From JAIVGV01 sp035295985 (GTDB taxonomy: Bacteria > Acidobacteriota > Blastocatellia > Pyrinomonadales > Pyrinomonadaceae), in assembly GCA_035295985.1 (NCBI GenBank), contig DATHBT010000345.1, forward strand, positions 1 to 13,994: a stretch of DNA of 13,994 nt, in the 5' to 3' direction. A model generated the notes under the pieces. That model was not told the origin of the DNA, ran no database searches, and saw nothing but the letters and a program-made list of their open reading frames with translations. The translations under genes and the position numbers were made by a program. Positions 6,617 through 13,039 of this stretch are shown piece by piece (positions within the stretch are counted from its first letter, which is position 1; each line of letters begins with the position of its first letter).

Positions 6617-6943
6617 CTACTCGGGCGCGTGCGTGTGGCGGCCGAGGCGGCCGGTGGCGAGCAGCCAGAGCATTCGGAAGTCGGAGACGAAAGACCACCA
6701 CGGGTGCGCGAAGGTGGCCGGGCGGTTGTGCTCGACGAAGAAGTGGCCGGCCCACGCCAGCGCGTAGCCCGGCACGAGCGCGAGCGGCATCCACGGCCAG
6801 CGACCCGTAACGGCGAAGAAGACCAGCAGCGCGAGGGCCGCGAGCGTGCCCGCGGCGTGCAGCCAGCGCGTCGCCGGGCGGCTGTGCTCGGCGAGGTAGT
6901 GCGGCCAGAAGTCCGCGTAAGTTTGAAAACGGTCCCGCGCCAA
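6617..6943 (-). CDS. Mpo1-like (DUF962) small membrane protein
   Basis: A 108-residue protein from a TTG start. The DUF962 signature is complete: FWPHYLAEHSRPATRWLH, then PLALVPGYALAWAGHFF, VEHNRPATFAHPWWSFVSDF and RMLWLL. Conserved histidines (16, 20, 29, 67, 72, 80) match the family. Yeast Mpo1 is an iron-dependent dioxygenase that breaks down 2-hydroxy fatty acids, and the histidines are thought to bind the metal; whether this bacterial copy does so is inference. Two hydrophobic stretches (about 30-46 and 52-70) and a third near 82-98 suggest a membrane location. I chose TTG at 6941-6943 because family homology starts just after it and a G-rich stretch lies upstream. A TTG at 7087 would add 48 arginine-rich residues and overlap the aldo/keto reductase. 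It lies 100 nt behind that gene on the same strand and converges on the thioredoxin-domain gene with a 19-nt gap. Confidence 0.82.
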   Translation of the reverse strand: MARDRFQTYADFWPHYLAEHSRPATRWLHAAGTLAALALLVFFAVTGRWPWMPLALVPGYALAWAGHFFVEHNRPATFAHPWWSFVSDFRMLWLLATGRLGRHTHAPE

Positions 6944-7043
6944 CGTCTCGCCCCCGCCCGCCCGGCGTGCTCCGAAGTCGATCAGTGAAACAGCCCACGC
7001 CCTCTCATAGCACCTGGCGCATTGCCGCCGACATCGCCCGCCG

Positions 7044-8198
7044 TCAGCCCTGCTCGAAGACCCTCTGATAGTCGTCCGCGCCCGCAAGTTCGACGCGCGC
7101 CAGTTGCAGGTTCTCCTCGACGTGCTCGCGGCTGCTCATGCCGACGAGCGCGGTCGTAACGCCGGGCGTGGAGCGCACGAACTGGATGGCGGTCTGCGCG
7201 TCCGAGGCGAGCGACCCGAGCGGCTCGCGGATCGACTCGGGGAGGTTGCGCGCCACGCGCCCCTGGAAGATCGAGGCCGAGGCGACGACCGTGATGCCGA
7301 GCGCCCGCGCGGCTTCGAGCAGTGAAACCTTCTCGCCCGCGTAAGACTGGTTCGCGAAAGTGAGCGCCTCCGGCATCGCGAGGTTGAAGGGGAGCTGCAC
7401 GAAGCGGAAGTGGTGGCGCTCGCCCGCCACCTCGCGCGCGATCTCGGCCATGCGCTCGATCGGGTGGTACTCGCGCGCGCCCGTCTCGACGCGGAAGCCG
7501 TTCCACGTCGCCACGCCGTAGTTTTTGATGTAGCTGCGGGCGACGGCGCGCTCCAGGTGGCGGAAGGCCGCGCGCAGGCGGCGGTCGAACTCGTCGGAAG
7601 GGACGCCGCCGAGCTGCGACTCCGGGTTGTGTATGTAGTAAACGTCGATGGTTTCGAGGCCGAGGTTGCCGAGCGACTGTTCGAGCTGGTGCTGCAGGTA
7701 GCGCGGCGTCATGCAGTGGCTGCCGCCGACGAAGTCTGTCAGCGATGCGACGCCCGTCTCGACGAACGTGCGCTCGACGTACTCGCGCGCCTCCGCGCGG
7801 CTCGCGGGCGGCGCGGAGTCGAAGGGGACGTAGCCGCCCTTCGTGCAGACGACCAGCTCGTCGCGCGACGCGACGCCCTCTTCGATCAGACGCCTGATCG
7901 CCGCGCCGACCGACCGCTCGCCACGCTGGAAGCGGTAGTTGACGGCCGAGTCGATGACGTTCGCGCCGAGTTCGACGGCGCGGAAGACGGCGTCCTCGTA
8001 GGCGCGGTCGGTCTCCTCGTCGGCCTCGCCGAGGTAGGTGCCGATGCCGACGGAGGAGAGCCACAAGTCCTGCTCGAAGCGGAAGTGGCCGGGGGCCGCG
8101 CCGCGCTCGCGAGTCGCGCGGTCGCGGTAGCGCGCCGTCCCCTCGCGCGTGGCGTGGCCCGCGATGGCGCGGGGTTGCGTCTCTGCTGTTGTCGTCAT
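7044..8198 (-). CDS. Aldo/keto reductase
   Basis: A 384-residue NAD(P)H-dependent oxidoreductase of the TIM-barrel aldo/keto reductase superfamily. The catalytic tetrad is visible: Asp83 and Tyr88 in NVIDSAVNYRFQRGERSVG, Lys120 in VVCTKGGYVPFD and His190 in VYYIHNPESQLGG. The C-terminal cofactor region reads GVTTALVGMSSREHVEENL. The first 44 residues are polar and variable, and the barrel starts near LSSVGIGTYLGE. The protein is longer than the roughly 320 residues usual for the family because of this N-terminal tail and an insert at 122-160. ATG 8198 follows a promoter on the same strand with a short leader and no Shine-Dalgarno sequence. The substrate cannot be told from sequence. The Mpo1-like gene downstream may be in the same transcript, which would fit oxidised-lipid or aldehyde handling, but that is speculation. 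Confidence 0.92.
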   Translation of the reverse strand: MTTTAETQPRAIAGHATREGTARYRDRATRERGAAPGHFRFEQDLWLSSVGIGTYLGEADEETDRAYEDAVFRAVELGANVIDSAVNYRFQRGERSVGAAIRRLIEEGVASRDELVVCTKGGYVPFDSAPPASRAEAREYVERTFVETGVASLTDFVGGSHCMTPRYLQHQLEQSLGNLGLETIDVYYIHNPESQLGGVPSDEFDRRLRAAFRHLERAVARSYIKNYGVATWNGFRVETGAREYHPIERMAEIAREVAGERHHFRFVQLPFNLAMPEALTFANQSYAGEKVSLLEAARALGITVVASASIFQGRVARNLPESIREPLGSLASDAQTAIQFVRSTPGVTTALVGMSSREHVEENLQLARVELAGADDYQRVFEQG

Positions 8199-8236
8199 GT
8201 TTTAGCGTGTGCGTCGGGGACGGGGGATCGCGTCGA

Positions 8237-8266
8237 ATCATACGCGCGCGCGCCGCGCGCGGGCAA
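8237..8266 (-). promoter_or_regulatory. Promoter of the aldo/keto reductase gene
   Basis: On the minus strand, TTGCCC (8266-8261) and TATGAT (8242-8237) are 18 nt apart, giving a leader of about 32 nt before the ATG at 8198. The -10 matches the consensus at five of six bases. The spacer (8243-8260) is almost pure alternating C and G. Confidence 0.5.
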
Positions 8267-8350
8267 GGGCTTTCGACTCGCGCCGCGCGCGTGTGGTAGC
8301 TTTAGCCCACCCCGTAACAATCGGACGAAAGGCGCGCGAAACTTTTGCGG

Positions 8351-9253
8351 ATGACTACCGCCGAACAGGGCCGAGACGCGGAGGCCGCCGCGCTCCGGGC
8401 GAGCGGCTTCGAGCGCGAGCTGCGCGTGGCGCAGAGGCTCGCGCGCGCGGCCGGCGCGGAGGCGCTCAGGTTTTACGGCGGGCCGTTGCGCGTCGAGCAC
8501 AAGGGCGAGTTTGAAGACCCGGTTACGCAGGCCGACCACGCGGCCAACGACGTGATCCTGACGGGGCTCAAGAAAGAGTTCCCCGAAGACGGCATACTCT
8601 CGGAGGAGACGACCGACACGGTCAGGCGTCTCGACAGGCCGCGCGTCTGGATGGTCGATCCGCTCGACGGCACGAACGGCTTCATCGCCGGCAACGGCGA
8701 CTTCGCAGTCCAGATCGGGCTGACCGCGGGGGGCGATCCCGTCATGGGCGTGGTCTTCCTCCCGCTGACCGACGTGCTCTACTGGGCGGCGCGGGGCGCG
8801 GGCGCGTGGGTCGAGCGCCCCGAGACGGAGGCCGAGCGTCTGCGAGTCTCTGATGAAAGTGAGCCGGCGCGGATGCGTCTCGCGGCGAGTCGTTCGCACC
8901 GCAGCCCGAAGATGGACGCGGTCGTGCGCCGCTTCGGCTTCCGCGAGGAGGTCAACCGCGGCTCGGTCGGCATCAAGATCGGGCTGATCGTCGAGCGGCA
9001 GTGCGACATCTACATCCACCTGTCGCCGCGCACGAAGCAGTGGGACACCTGCGCGCCCGAAGCGATCCTGCGCGAGGCGGGCGGGACTCTGACTGATCTG
9101 TGGGGCGAGCCTTACCGCTACAACACGGAGGACGTTCGCAACCGCAACGGCCTCATCGCCTCCAATACCGCTTCGCACCCGCTGGCCGTGCGCACGCTCG
9201 CCCCGCTCCTCGCCGAGTTCGGCCGCGCGCGTGTGAACTCGACAGACAGCTAA
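8351..9253 (+). CDS. 3'(2'),5'-bisphosphate nucleotidase / inositol monophosphatase family phosphatase (CysQ-like)
   Basis: A 300-residue Mg2+-dependent phosphatase. The metal-binding motifs are all present: DPVTQADHAAN (56-66), ILSEE (82-86, Glu85/86), the signature WMVDPLDGTNGF (100-111, Asp103 and Asp106) and QWDTCAPEAIL (230-240, Asp232). The sequence NGFIAGNGDFAVQIGL after the signature resembles CysQ-type enzymes, which hydrolyse adenosine 3',5'-bisphosphate from sulfate assimilation, more than typical inositol phosphatases; the substrate cannot be settled by sequence alone. The length is normal for the family and the protein is cytoplasmic. ATG 8351 was preferred to a TTG two codons upstream. 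No clear Shine-Dalgarno sequence is present. It is transcribed divergently from the aldo/keto reductase across a 152-nt gap; TAGCTT at 8297-8302 is a weak -10 candidate without a good -35. Confidence 0.88.
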   Translation: MTTAEQGRDAEAAALRASGFERELRVAQRLARAAGAEALRFYGGPLRVEHKGEFEDPVTQADHAANDVILTGLKKEFPEDGILSEETTDTVRRLDRPRVWMVDPLDGTNGFIAGNGDFAVQIGLTAGGDPVMGVVFLPLTDVLYWAARGAGAWVERPETEAERLRVSDESEPARMRLAASRSHRSPKMDAVVRRFGFREEVNRGSVGIKIGLIVERQCDIYIHLSPRTKQWDTCAPEAILREAGGTLTDLWGEPYRYNTEDVRNRNGLIASNTASHPLAVRTLAPLLAEFGRARVNSTDS

Positions 9254-9396
9254 CCTCGCCTGAGCGACTCGCGCTCTCCAACGCTCGGCAAAACTCTGCG
9301 TGAGAATATGTCGCGCGAACATTCCCCGCGCGTAGGGCGTAAGGCTTCGGGCGGCCGGGCAAGTGAAAGTCGGGCCGCGGAAAGGTTTTACCCGCG

Positions 9397-10122
9397 ATGC
9401 GCTCCCTCGCCCTCGCGCTCCTCGTAGCGCACATCATCGCCGGGACGGCCGCCGTCCTGGTCGGCCTCGTCGCGCTCGTCGCGCCTAAGCCCGTCGGGCG
9501 GCGCGCGCCCGCGCACCTGCGCTCGGGCCGCCTGTTCCTCTACGCGATGGCCGTCGTCATCGGCACGTCCGTCGCGCTCACGCTCATCAGCTTCAACCCC
9601 TACTTCGCCGGCCTGACCGCCGCCGCCACGGTCGCCGTCTTCTCCGGCTACCGCGTGCTCGGCCGCAAGCGGCCGGACGTGAACACCTCACACCGCGCGC
9701 GGCCGTTGGACTGGATTGTGACGCTCTTGATCCTCGCGGTCGGCGTCTTCCTCACCGGGCTCGCGGCGACGGGCCGCGTCACGCAGAACCTGCCGGTCGT
9801 CTATTCGCTCGGCGCGGGGAGCACCGCTTACGCCCTCTACGATCTCTACCGCTTCGCGCGGCCCGCCGGCTTCCCGTTCACGCCGAACCTGTGGCTCTAC
9901 GAGCACCTCGTCAAGATGATCGGCGGCTACTTCGGCGCGGTCGCGGCCTTCTCCGGAAGCGTCCTCATACTGCTCCCGCCGCCCTGGCGTCAGCTCTGGG
10001 CCACCACGCTCGGCCAGACGCTCGCCGTCGTCTTCGTCCTCTACTACCGCCGCAGACTCAAAGGTGCGAACGCGCGCCGCGCCGCAACTGTTAACGCCGG
10101 CACGGCCGCCGACGTTAAATGA
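9397..10122 (+). CDS. Polytopic membrane protein, DUF2306-like
   Basis: A 241-residue protein with about seven membrane helices (near 5-28, 46-66, 70-86, 104-124, 134-150, 174-193, 202-217). Histidines at the helix ends (His12 in LVAHIIAGTAAVLVG, His40 in HLRSGRLFLYAM, His170 in YEHLVKMIGGYFGAVAAFSG) recall the DUF2306 type of small membrane proteins, in which histidines could bind haem or metal. Family membership is from memory of motif style and is moderately sure; no function is assigned. The tail is basic and short. The ATG opens directly into the first helix, with GGAAAGG about 12 nt upstream as a distant possible ribosome site. The 143-nt gap before it shows no clear promoter or terminator. 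Confidence 0.75.
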   Translation: MRSLALALLVAHIIAGTAAVLVGLVALVAPKPVGRRAPAHLRSGRLFLYAMAVVIGTSVALTLISFNPYFAGLTAAATVAVFSGYRVLGRKRPDVNTSHRARPLDWIVTLLILAVGVFLTGLAATGRVTQNLPVVYSLGAGSTAYALYDLYRFARPAGFPFTPNLWLYEHLVKMIGGYFGAVAAFSGSVLILLPPPWRQLWATTLGQTLAVVFVLYYRRRLKGANARRAATVNAGTAADVK

Positions 10123-10218
10123 TCCGAAAGCTCTGACGAGCCGGCGAGCCGCTGACCGAGAGATCGCGCCCGCGCGCGCGAGGGGGCGGCGACGCGCAAC
10201 ATTCGGGGGATTCAGCCG

Positions 10219-10644
10219 TTGAGACTCTTCTTCATCTCGCTCGGCTCGGCGCTCGCGGGTACGTGCGCCGGGATAGCCGCGCTCTACGCGGCCTACTTCG
10301 CCGCCGGCGTCGGCGGCGAAGCGCCTAGCGGGACGGACTTGCAGAGCTTCGGGCTGCTGATGTTCGTGCCCGCCTTCGTCCTTTGCCTGCTCCTCTACGC
10401 GCCCGCCCTGCTCTGGCTCGCGCGCCGCCGCCGCAGTTGCGAGCCGCCGCGCTTCTTCACCTTAGTCCCCGCCTTCCTGCTCAACCTGCCCGTCTTCCTC
10501 GCGCTGCTCTTCGCGCTCCTGCGGGGCGGGATGTTCTTCGGCGCGGGCGAGGTGTCGCTCTTCGTCGCCGCCTTCGCCGCCGCCGGCGCGACGTTCGGCC
10601 GCGGCTTCGTCTGGTGGTGCCGCAAAAAGTCGCGCGAGGGATGA
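10219..10644 (+). CDS. Small four-helix membrane protein, unknown function
   Basis: A 141-residue protein that I do not recognise. Four hydrophobic segments (about 5-30, 44-68, 79-101, 112-134) alternate with basic loops (ARRRRSCEPPR) and a basic end (CRKKSREG), predicting four membrane helices with the Arg-rich loop inside the cell. The start is TTG at 10219, supported by GGGGGA at 10205-10210 with 8-nt spacing; there is no upstream ATG in frame. The 96-nt gap from the previous gene has no clear promoter, so the two membrane proteins may share a transcript. The second repeat element begins 4 nt after the stop. Confidence 0.7.
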   Translation: MRLFFISLGSALAGTCAGIAALYAAYFAAGVGGEAPSGTDLQSFGLLMFVPAFVLCLLLYAPALLWLARRRRSCEPPRFFTLVPAFLLNLPVFLALLFALLRGGMFFGAGEVSLFVAAFAAAGATFGRGFVWWCRKKSREG

Positions 10645-10648
10645 TGCG

Positions 10649-10792
10649 ATTGCGGATTGCGGAATGCGGATTTCGGATTTAACTTAACAGCCCACGGGCG
10701 TGGCTGAGGCCTGCTGCCGACCCGGGGCGGGCGACACCGTCCGTCGGATTTCTGTTTCCAATCCGCAATCCGAGATCCGCATTCCGCAACGC
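10649..10792. repeat. Inverted pair of ATTGCGG-type heptamer arrays (element 2)
   Basis: The left arm starts with four head-to-tail heptamers, ATTGCGG, ATTGCGG, AATGCGG and ATTTCGG (10649-10676). The right arm (about 10760-10792) carries related heptamers in the opposite orientation. The core of the arms, 10657-10679 and 10767-10789, is inverted at 22 of 23 positions. The enclosed 87 nt (10680-10766) include a hairpin, CAGCCCACGGGCGTGGCTG, and an outer CCGAC/GTCGG pair (10716-10747 region). The element fills the gap between the membrane-protein gene and the kinase and ends at the base before the kinase ATG. It looks like a dispersed MITE- or REP-like element; no transposase is nearby. Confidence 0.75.
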
Positions 10793-12328
10793 ATGAGCAC
10801 GCGAAACAAACTCCTCCTCGTCGTCCTCGCCTGCGGACTCGTGCCGGCGCTGCTGCTCGCCGCGTTCGCCTACCGCGCGGGCGCGCGCGCCGTCGAAGAC
10901 TCGCTGCGCGCCGACGCCGCGACGTCCGCCGCGCAACTCGCACGCCAGCTCGAAGCGCAACTGCGTGAGTCTTCCGCCCCCCCGGAAACTTCGGCGGCGC
11001 CCGCCGATTTCGTGGGCGCGGCGTCGAGTGAGAGGCAGCGGCAGGCCGCACTGCTCAAGCCGCTCGCGAGCGGCGTCGCGGCCGAAGGCGACGGAGAAAT
11101 CGCGGGGCGCGGCCGTCAGGTCTTCGCGCTCGCGGCCGACGGCCGCATCGTCTATCACGCTAACGCCGCCTACATGCACCGGCCCGCCGCCGAGGTCGCG
11201 CCGCACCTCGAACCGGTCGCGCGCGAGATGGCCGCGCGCCGCTCCGGCTCGCAAACTTTCACGGACGCGCCCGACGGCGCGAGTTGGATCGCCGCCTACA
11301 CGCCCGTCGCCGGAACGGACATCTCCGTGGCCGTCGCGCGCAACCGCTCGGCCGCGGTCGCGCCCCTGCGCCGCACGCTGCTCGCGTGGGCCGCGGTCGC
11401 GGCGCTGGCCGCGTGCGGGGCCGGGTGGTACGTGTACTTGATGGCGCGTCGCCAGTCGCGCGTGGTCGCGTCTGTCGCGGAGGCAGCGGCGCGCGTGGCG
11501 GCAGGCCGCCTCGACGAGAGCGTCGAGCTGAGCGGCGAAGGCACGGCCCTTTCGCTCGCCGAGAACTTTAACCGGATGACCGACCGGCTGCGCGAGCAGA
11601 TCAGGCGCGAGGCGGAGAACCGGCAGTTCCAGTCCTTCTTCCGCCTCTCGGCGATGCTCACGCACGATCTCAAGAACGCGATCACGGCCCTCTCGATCCT
11701 CGTCAAGAACATGGAGCGCCACCTCCACCGCGAGGAGTTCCGCGCGGACGCGATCCAGAGTCTGCGCGACGCCACCGAGAACCTGCGCTCAATCGTCGCG
11801 CGCCTGAGCGAGCCGGCCGTGACGCTGAGCGGCGAGTACCGGCGCTCGATCCGGCAGACCGATCTCGTGCCCGTCTTGCGCCGCGTCGTCTCGGCGCACG
11901 CCGCTTCCGGCTTCCACGAGATCGAGACCGACTTGCCCGACGCGCTCGTCGCGACCGTGGACGCCGAGCGCATCGAGCGGGTGCTCGAAAACCTCGTCAT
12001 CAACGGACTGGAAGCGATGGGCACTGAGCGCGGCCGGCTGACGGTCGCCGCCGGCCGCGAAGACGACTCGCGAATCTTCCTGAGCGTCGCCGACACCGGC
12101 GCTGGTATGACCGAGGAGTTCATCCGCGCGCGCCTCTTCCGCCCGTTCGCCACGACGAAGGCCAAGGGCGTCGGCCTCGGCCTCTACACCTGCCGCGAGG
12201 TGGTCGAGGCGCACGGAGGCCGCATCGAAGTCGAGTCCGAGAAGGGCGCTGGCACGCGCTTCCGCGTCGTGCTGCCCTCCGACCCGTCCGCCGGGGCGCG
12301 CACCGCCGACGCGCAGAAGCCCGGCTAG
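10793..12328 (+). CDS. Membrane sensor histidine kinase, PrsK-like catalytic core
   Basis: A 511-residue protein. A first membrane helix (6-26), an extracytoplasmic sensor region (about 27-193, with a Cache-like strand pattern QVFALAADGRIVYHAN and ASWIAAYTPVAGTDISVAV), a second helix (about 195-216) and a HAMP linker (217-270) precede the kinase core. The phosphoacceptor is His291 in MLTHDLKNAITALSILVKN. The ATP-binding boxes are NLVINGLEAM (N box, Asn404), VADTGAGM (G1, Asp434), LFRPFATTK (F) and GVGLGLYTC (G2). The HDLKN box and the helix after it resemble PrsK of the PEP-CTERM/exosortase system, but the multi-helix plus GAF front end of PrsK is absent. The start codon follows the repeat directly, with no Shine-Dalgarno sequence; upstream in-frame residues only translate the repeat. 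The likely partner is the sigma-54 activator at 13040, with a Uma2 gene between. Confidence 0.9.
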   Translation: MSTRNKLLLVVLACGLVPALLLAAFAYRAGARAVEDSLRADAATSAAQLARQLEAQLRESSAPPETSAAPADFVGAASSERQRQAALLKPLASGVAAEGDGEIAGRGRQVFALAADGRIVYHANAAYMHRPAAEVAPHLEPVAREMAARRSGSQTFTDAPDGASWIAAYTPVAGTDISVAVARNRSAAVAPLRRTLLAWAAVAALAACGAGWYVYLMARRQSRVVASVAEAAARVAAGRLDESVELSGEGTALSLAENFNRMTDRLREQIRREAENRQFQSFFRLSAMLTHDLKNAITALSILVKNMERHLHREEFRADAIQSLRDATENLRSIVARLSEPAVTLSGEYRRSIRQTDLVPVLRRVVSAHAASGFHEIETDLPDALVATVDAERIERVLENLVINGLEAMGTERGRLTVAAGREDDSRIFLSVADTGAGMTEEFIRARLFRPFATTKAKGVGLGLYTCREVVEAHGGRIEVESEKGAGTRFRVVLPSDPSAGARTADAQKPG

Positions 12329-12363
12329 CAGATTTCTCGCGACACGATTTCAGCCCGGCCCGG

Positions 12364-12372
12364 TGATATACT
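12364..12372 (+). promoter_or_regulatory. Extended -10 promoter for the Uma2 gene
   Basis: TGATATACT contains the hexamer TATACT (12367-12372) with a TG one base upstream, the extended -10 form that can work without a -35. No good -35 is seen. It lies 27 nt before the ATG at 12400, in the short gap after the kinase gene. Confidence 0.5.
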
Positions 12373-12399
12373 TTGCGCCGCGCGCGGAGAATCAAGCCG

Positions 12400-12984
12400 A
12401 TGGCGACGAACCCTGAAACACTGCTGACCGAAGACGAGTACCTGGCCTTCGAGCGGCGCTCAGAGCTCCGGCACGAGTACCTAGCGGGTGAGGTGTTCGA
12501 CATGACCGGCGCCAGCCGCAAACATAACCGCATCGTCACGAACATCGTCGTCGCGTTGGACACGCAGTTGCGGGATCGCCCGTGCAACGTTTACGCGAAC
12601 GACATGCGCGTCCGCGTCCGCCGGGCGAGGCACTACGCTTATCCAGACGTGGTCGTCACCTGCGGCGAGGAGAAGTTCGCCGACGCGGAACTGGACACGT
12701 TGCTCAACCCGCTGGTCATCTTCGAGGTGATGTCCGACTCGACCGAGGCTTACGACCGCGGGAAGAAATTCGAGAGCTACCAGAACGTCGAGTCGCTGAC
12801 GGACTACCTGCTCGTCTCGCAGCACGCGCGGCGCGTCGAGCAGTTCACCAGGGGGGGCGGCCGGGACTGGGTTTACACCGAGGCCCACGAACCCGGCGAC
12901 GCCATCGGGATTCGGAGCATCGGGTGCGAGCTGAGGCTTGAAGACGTTTACCTGAAGGTCGAACAACCGACCGCCCGCGAATGA
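12400..12984 (+). CDS. Uma2 family (DUF820) endonuclease-like protein
   Basis: A 194-residue protein of the Uma2/DUF820 family, which has the PD-(D/E)XK nuclease fold but mostly no known biological role. The family pattern is complete: RHEYLAGEVFDMTGASRKHN (24-43), the strand YPDVVV (81-86, Asp83) and IFEVMSDSTEAYDRGKKFESY (107-127, Glu109), then LTDYLLVSQHARRVEQF. Asp83 and Glu109 are the probable metal ligands. The length is typical. ATG 12400 has GGAGA at 12386-12390 with 9-nt spacing, one of the few clear ribosome sites in the window. Sampled lines of the gene are about 60-68% GC, below the neighbouring kinase (77% in one sampled line). With its own promoter, this fits a gene inserted between the kinase and its partner; such genes are often multi-copy in cyanobacteria and other large genomes. 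Confidence 0.9.
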   Translation: MATNPETLLTEDEYLAFERRSELRHEYLAGEVFDMTGASRKHNRIVTNIVVALDTQLRDRPCNVYANDMRVRVRRARHYAYPDVVVTCGEEKFADAELDTLLNPLVIFEVMSDSTEAYDRGKKFESYQNVESLTDYLLVSQHARRVEQFTRGGGRDWVYTEAHEPGDAIGIRSIGCELRLEDVYLKVEQPTARE

Positions 12985-13039
12985 AGGCGCGCCGCAGCCT
13001 GATCCACTTAAAAACTCGAACGCAGCGCCGCAGACTTCG

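Noticed and set aside
7410..8354. Plus-strand open frame of 314 codons over the aldo/keto reductase
   Set aside because: It is antisense to the full catalytic tetrad of the reductase and has no domain signature.
8195..9322. Long minus-strand open frame (375 codons) across the CysQ-like gene
   Set aside because: It is antisense to a gene with intact metal-binding motifs; its translation has no recognisable domain and is the usual by-product of strong G/C third-position bias.
10123..10218. GC-rich hairpin between the two membrane-protein genes as a terminator
   Set aside because: Only short imperfect CGCCC/GGGCG pairing in CG-alternating sequence and no U-tract.
10700..10792. N-terminal extension of the histidine kinase
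   Set aside because: It translates the second repeat element; the membrane anchor starts right after the ATG at 10793.
10649..10792. CRISPR array
   Set aside because: Units are 7 bp with no spacers, and the two arms are in opposite orientation; no cas genes are present.
12250..12265. Sigma-54 promoter-like TGGCAC near the end of the kinase gene
   Set aside because: The -12 dinucleotide at the required distance is CG rather than GC, and the site is inside coding sequence.
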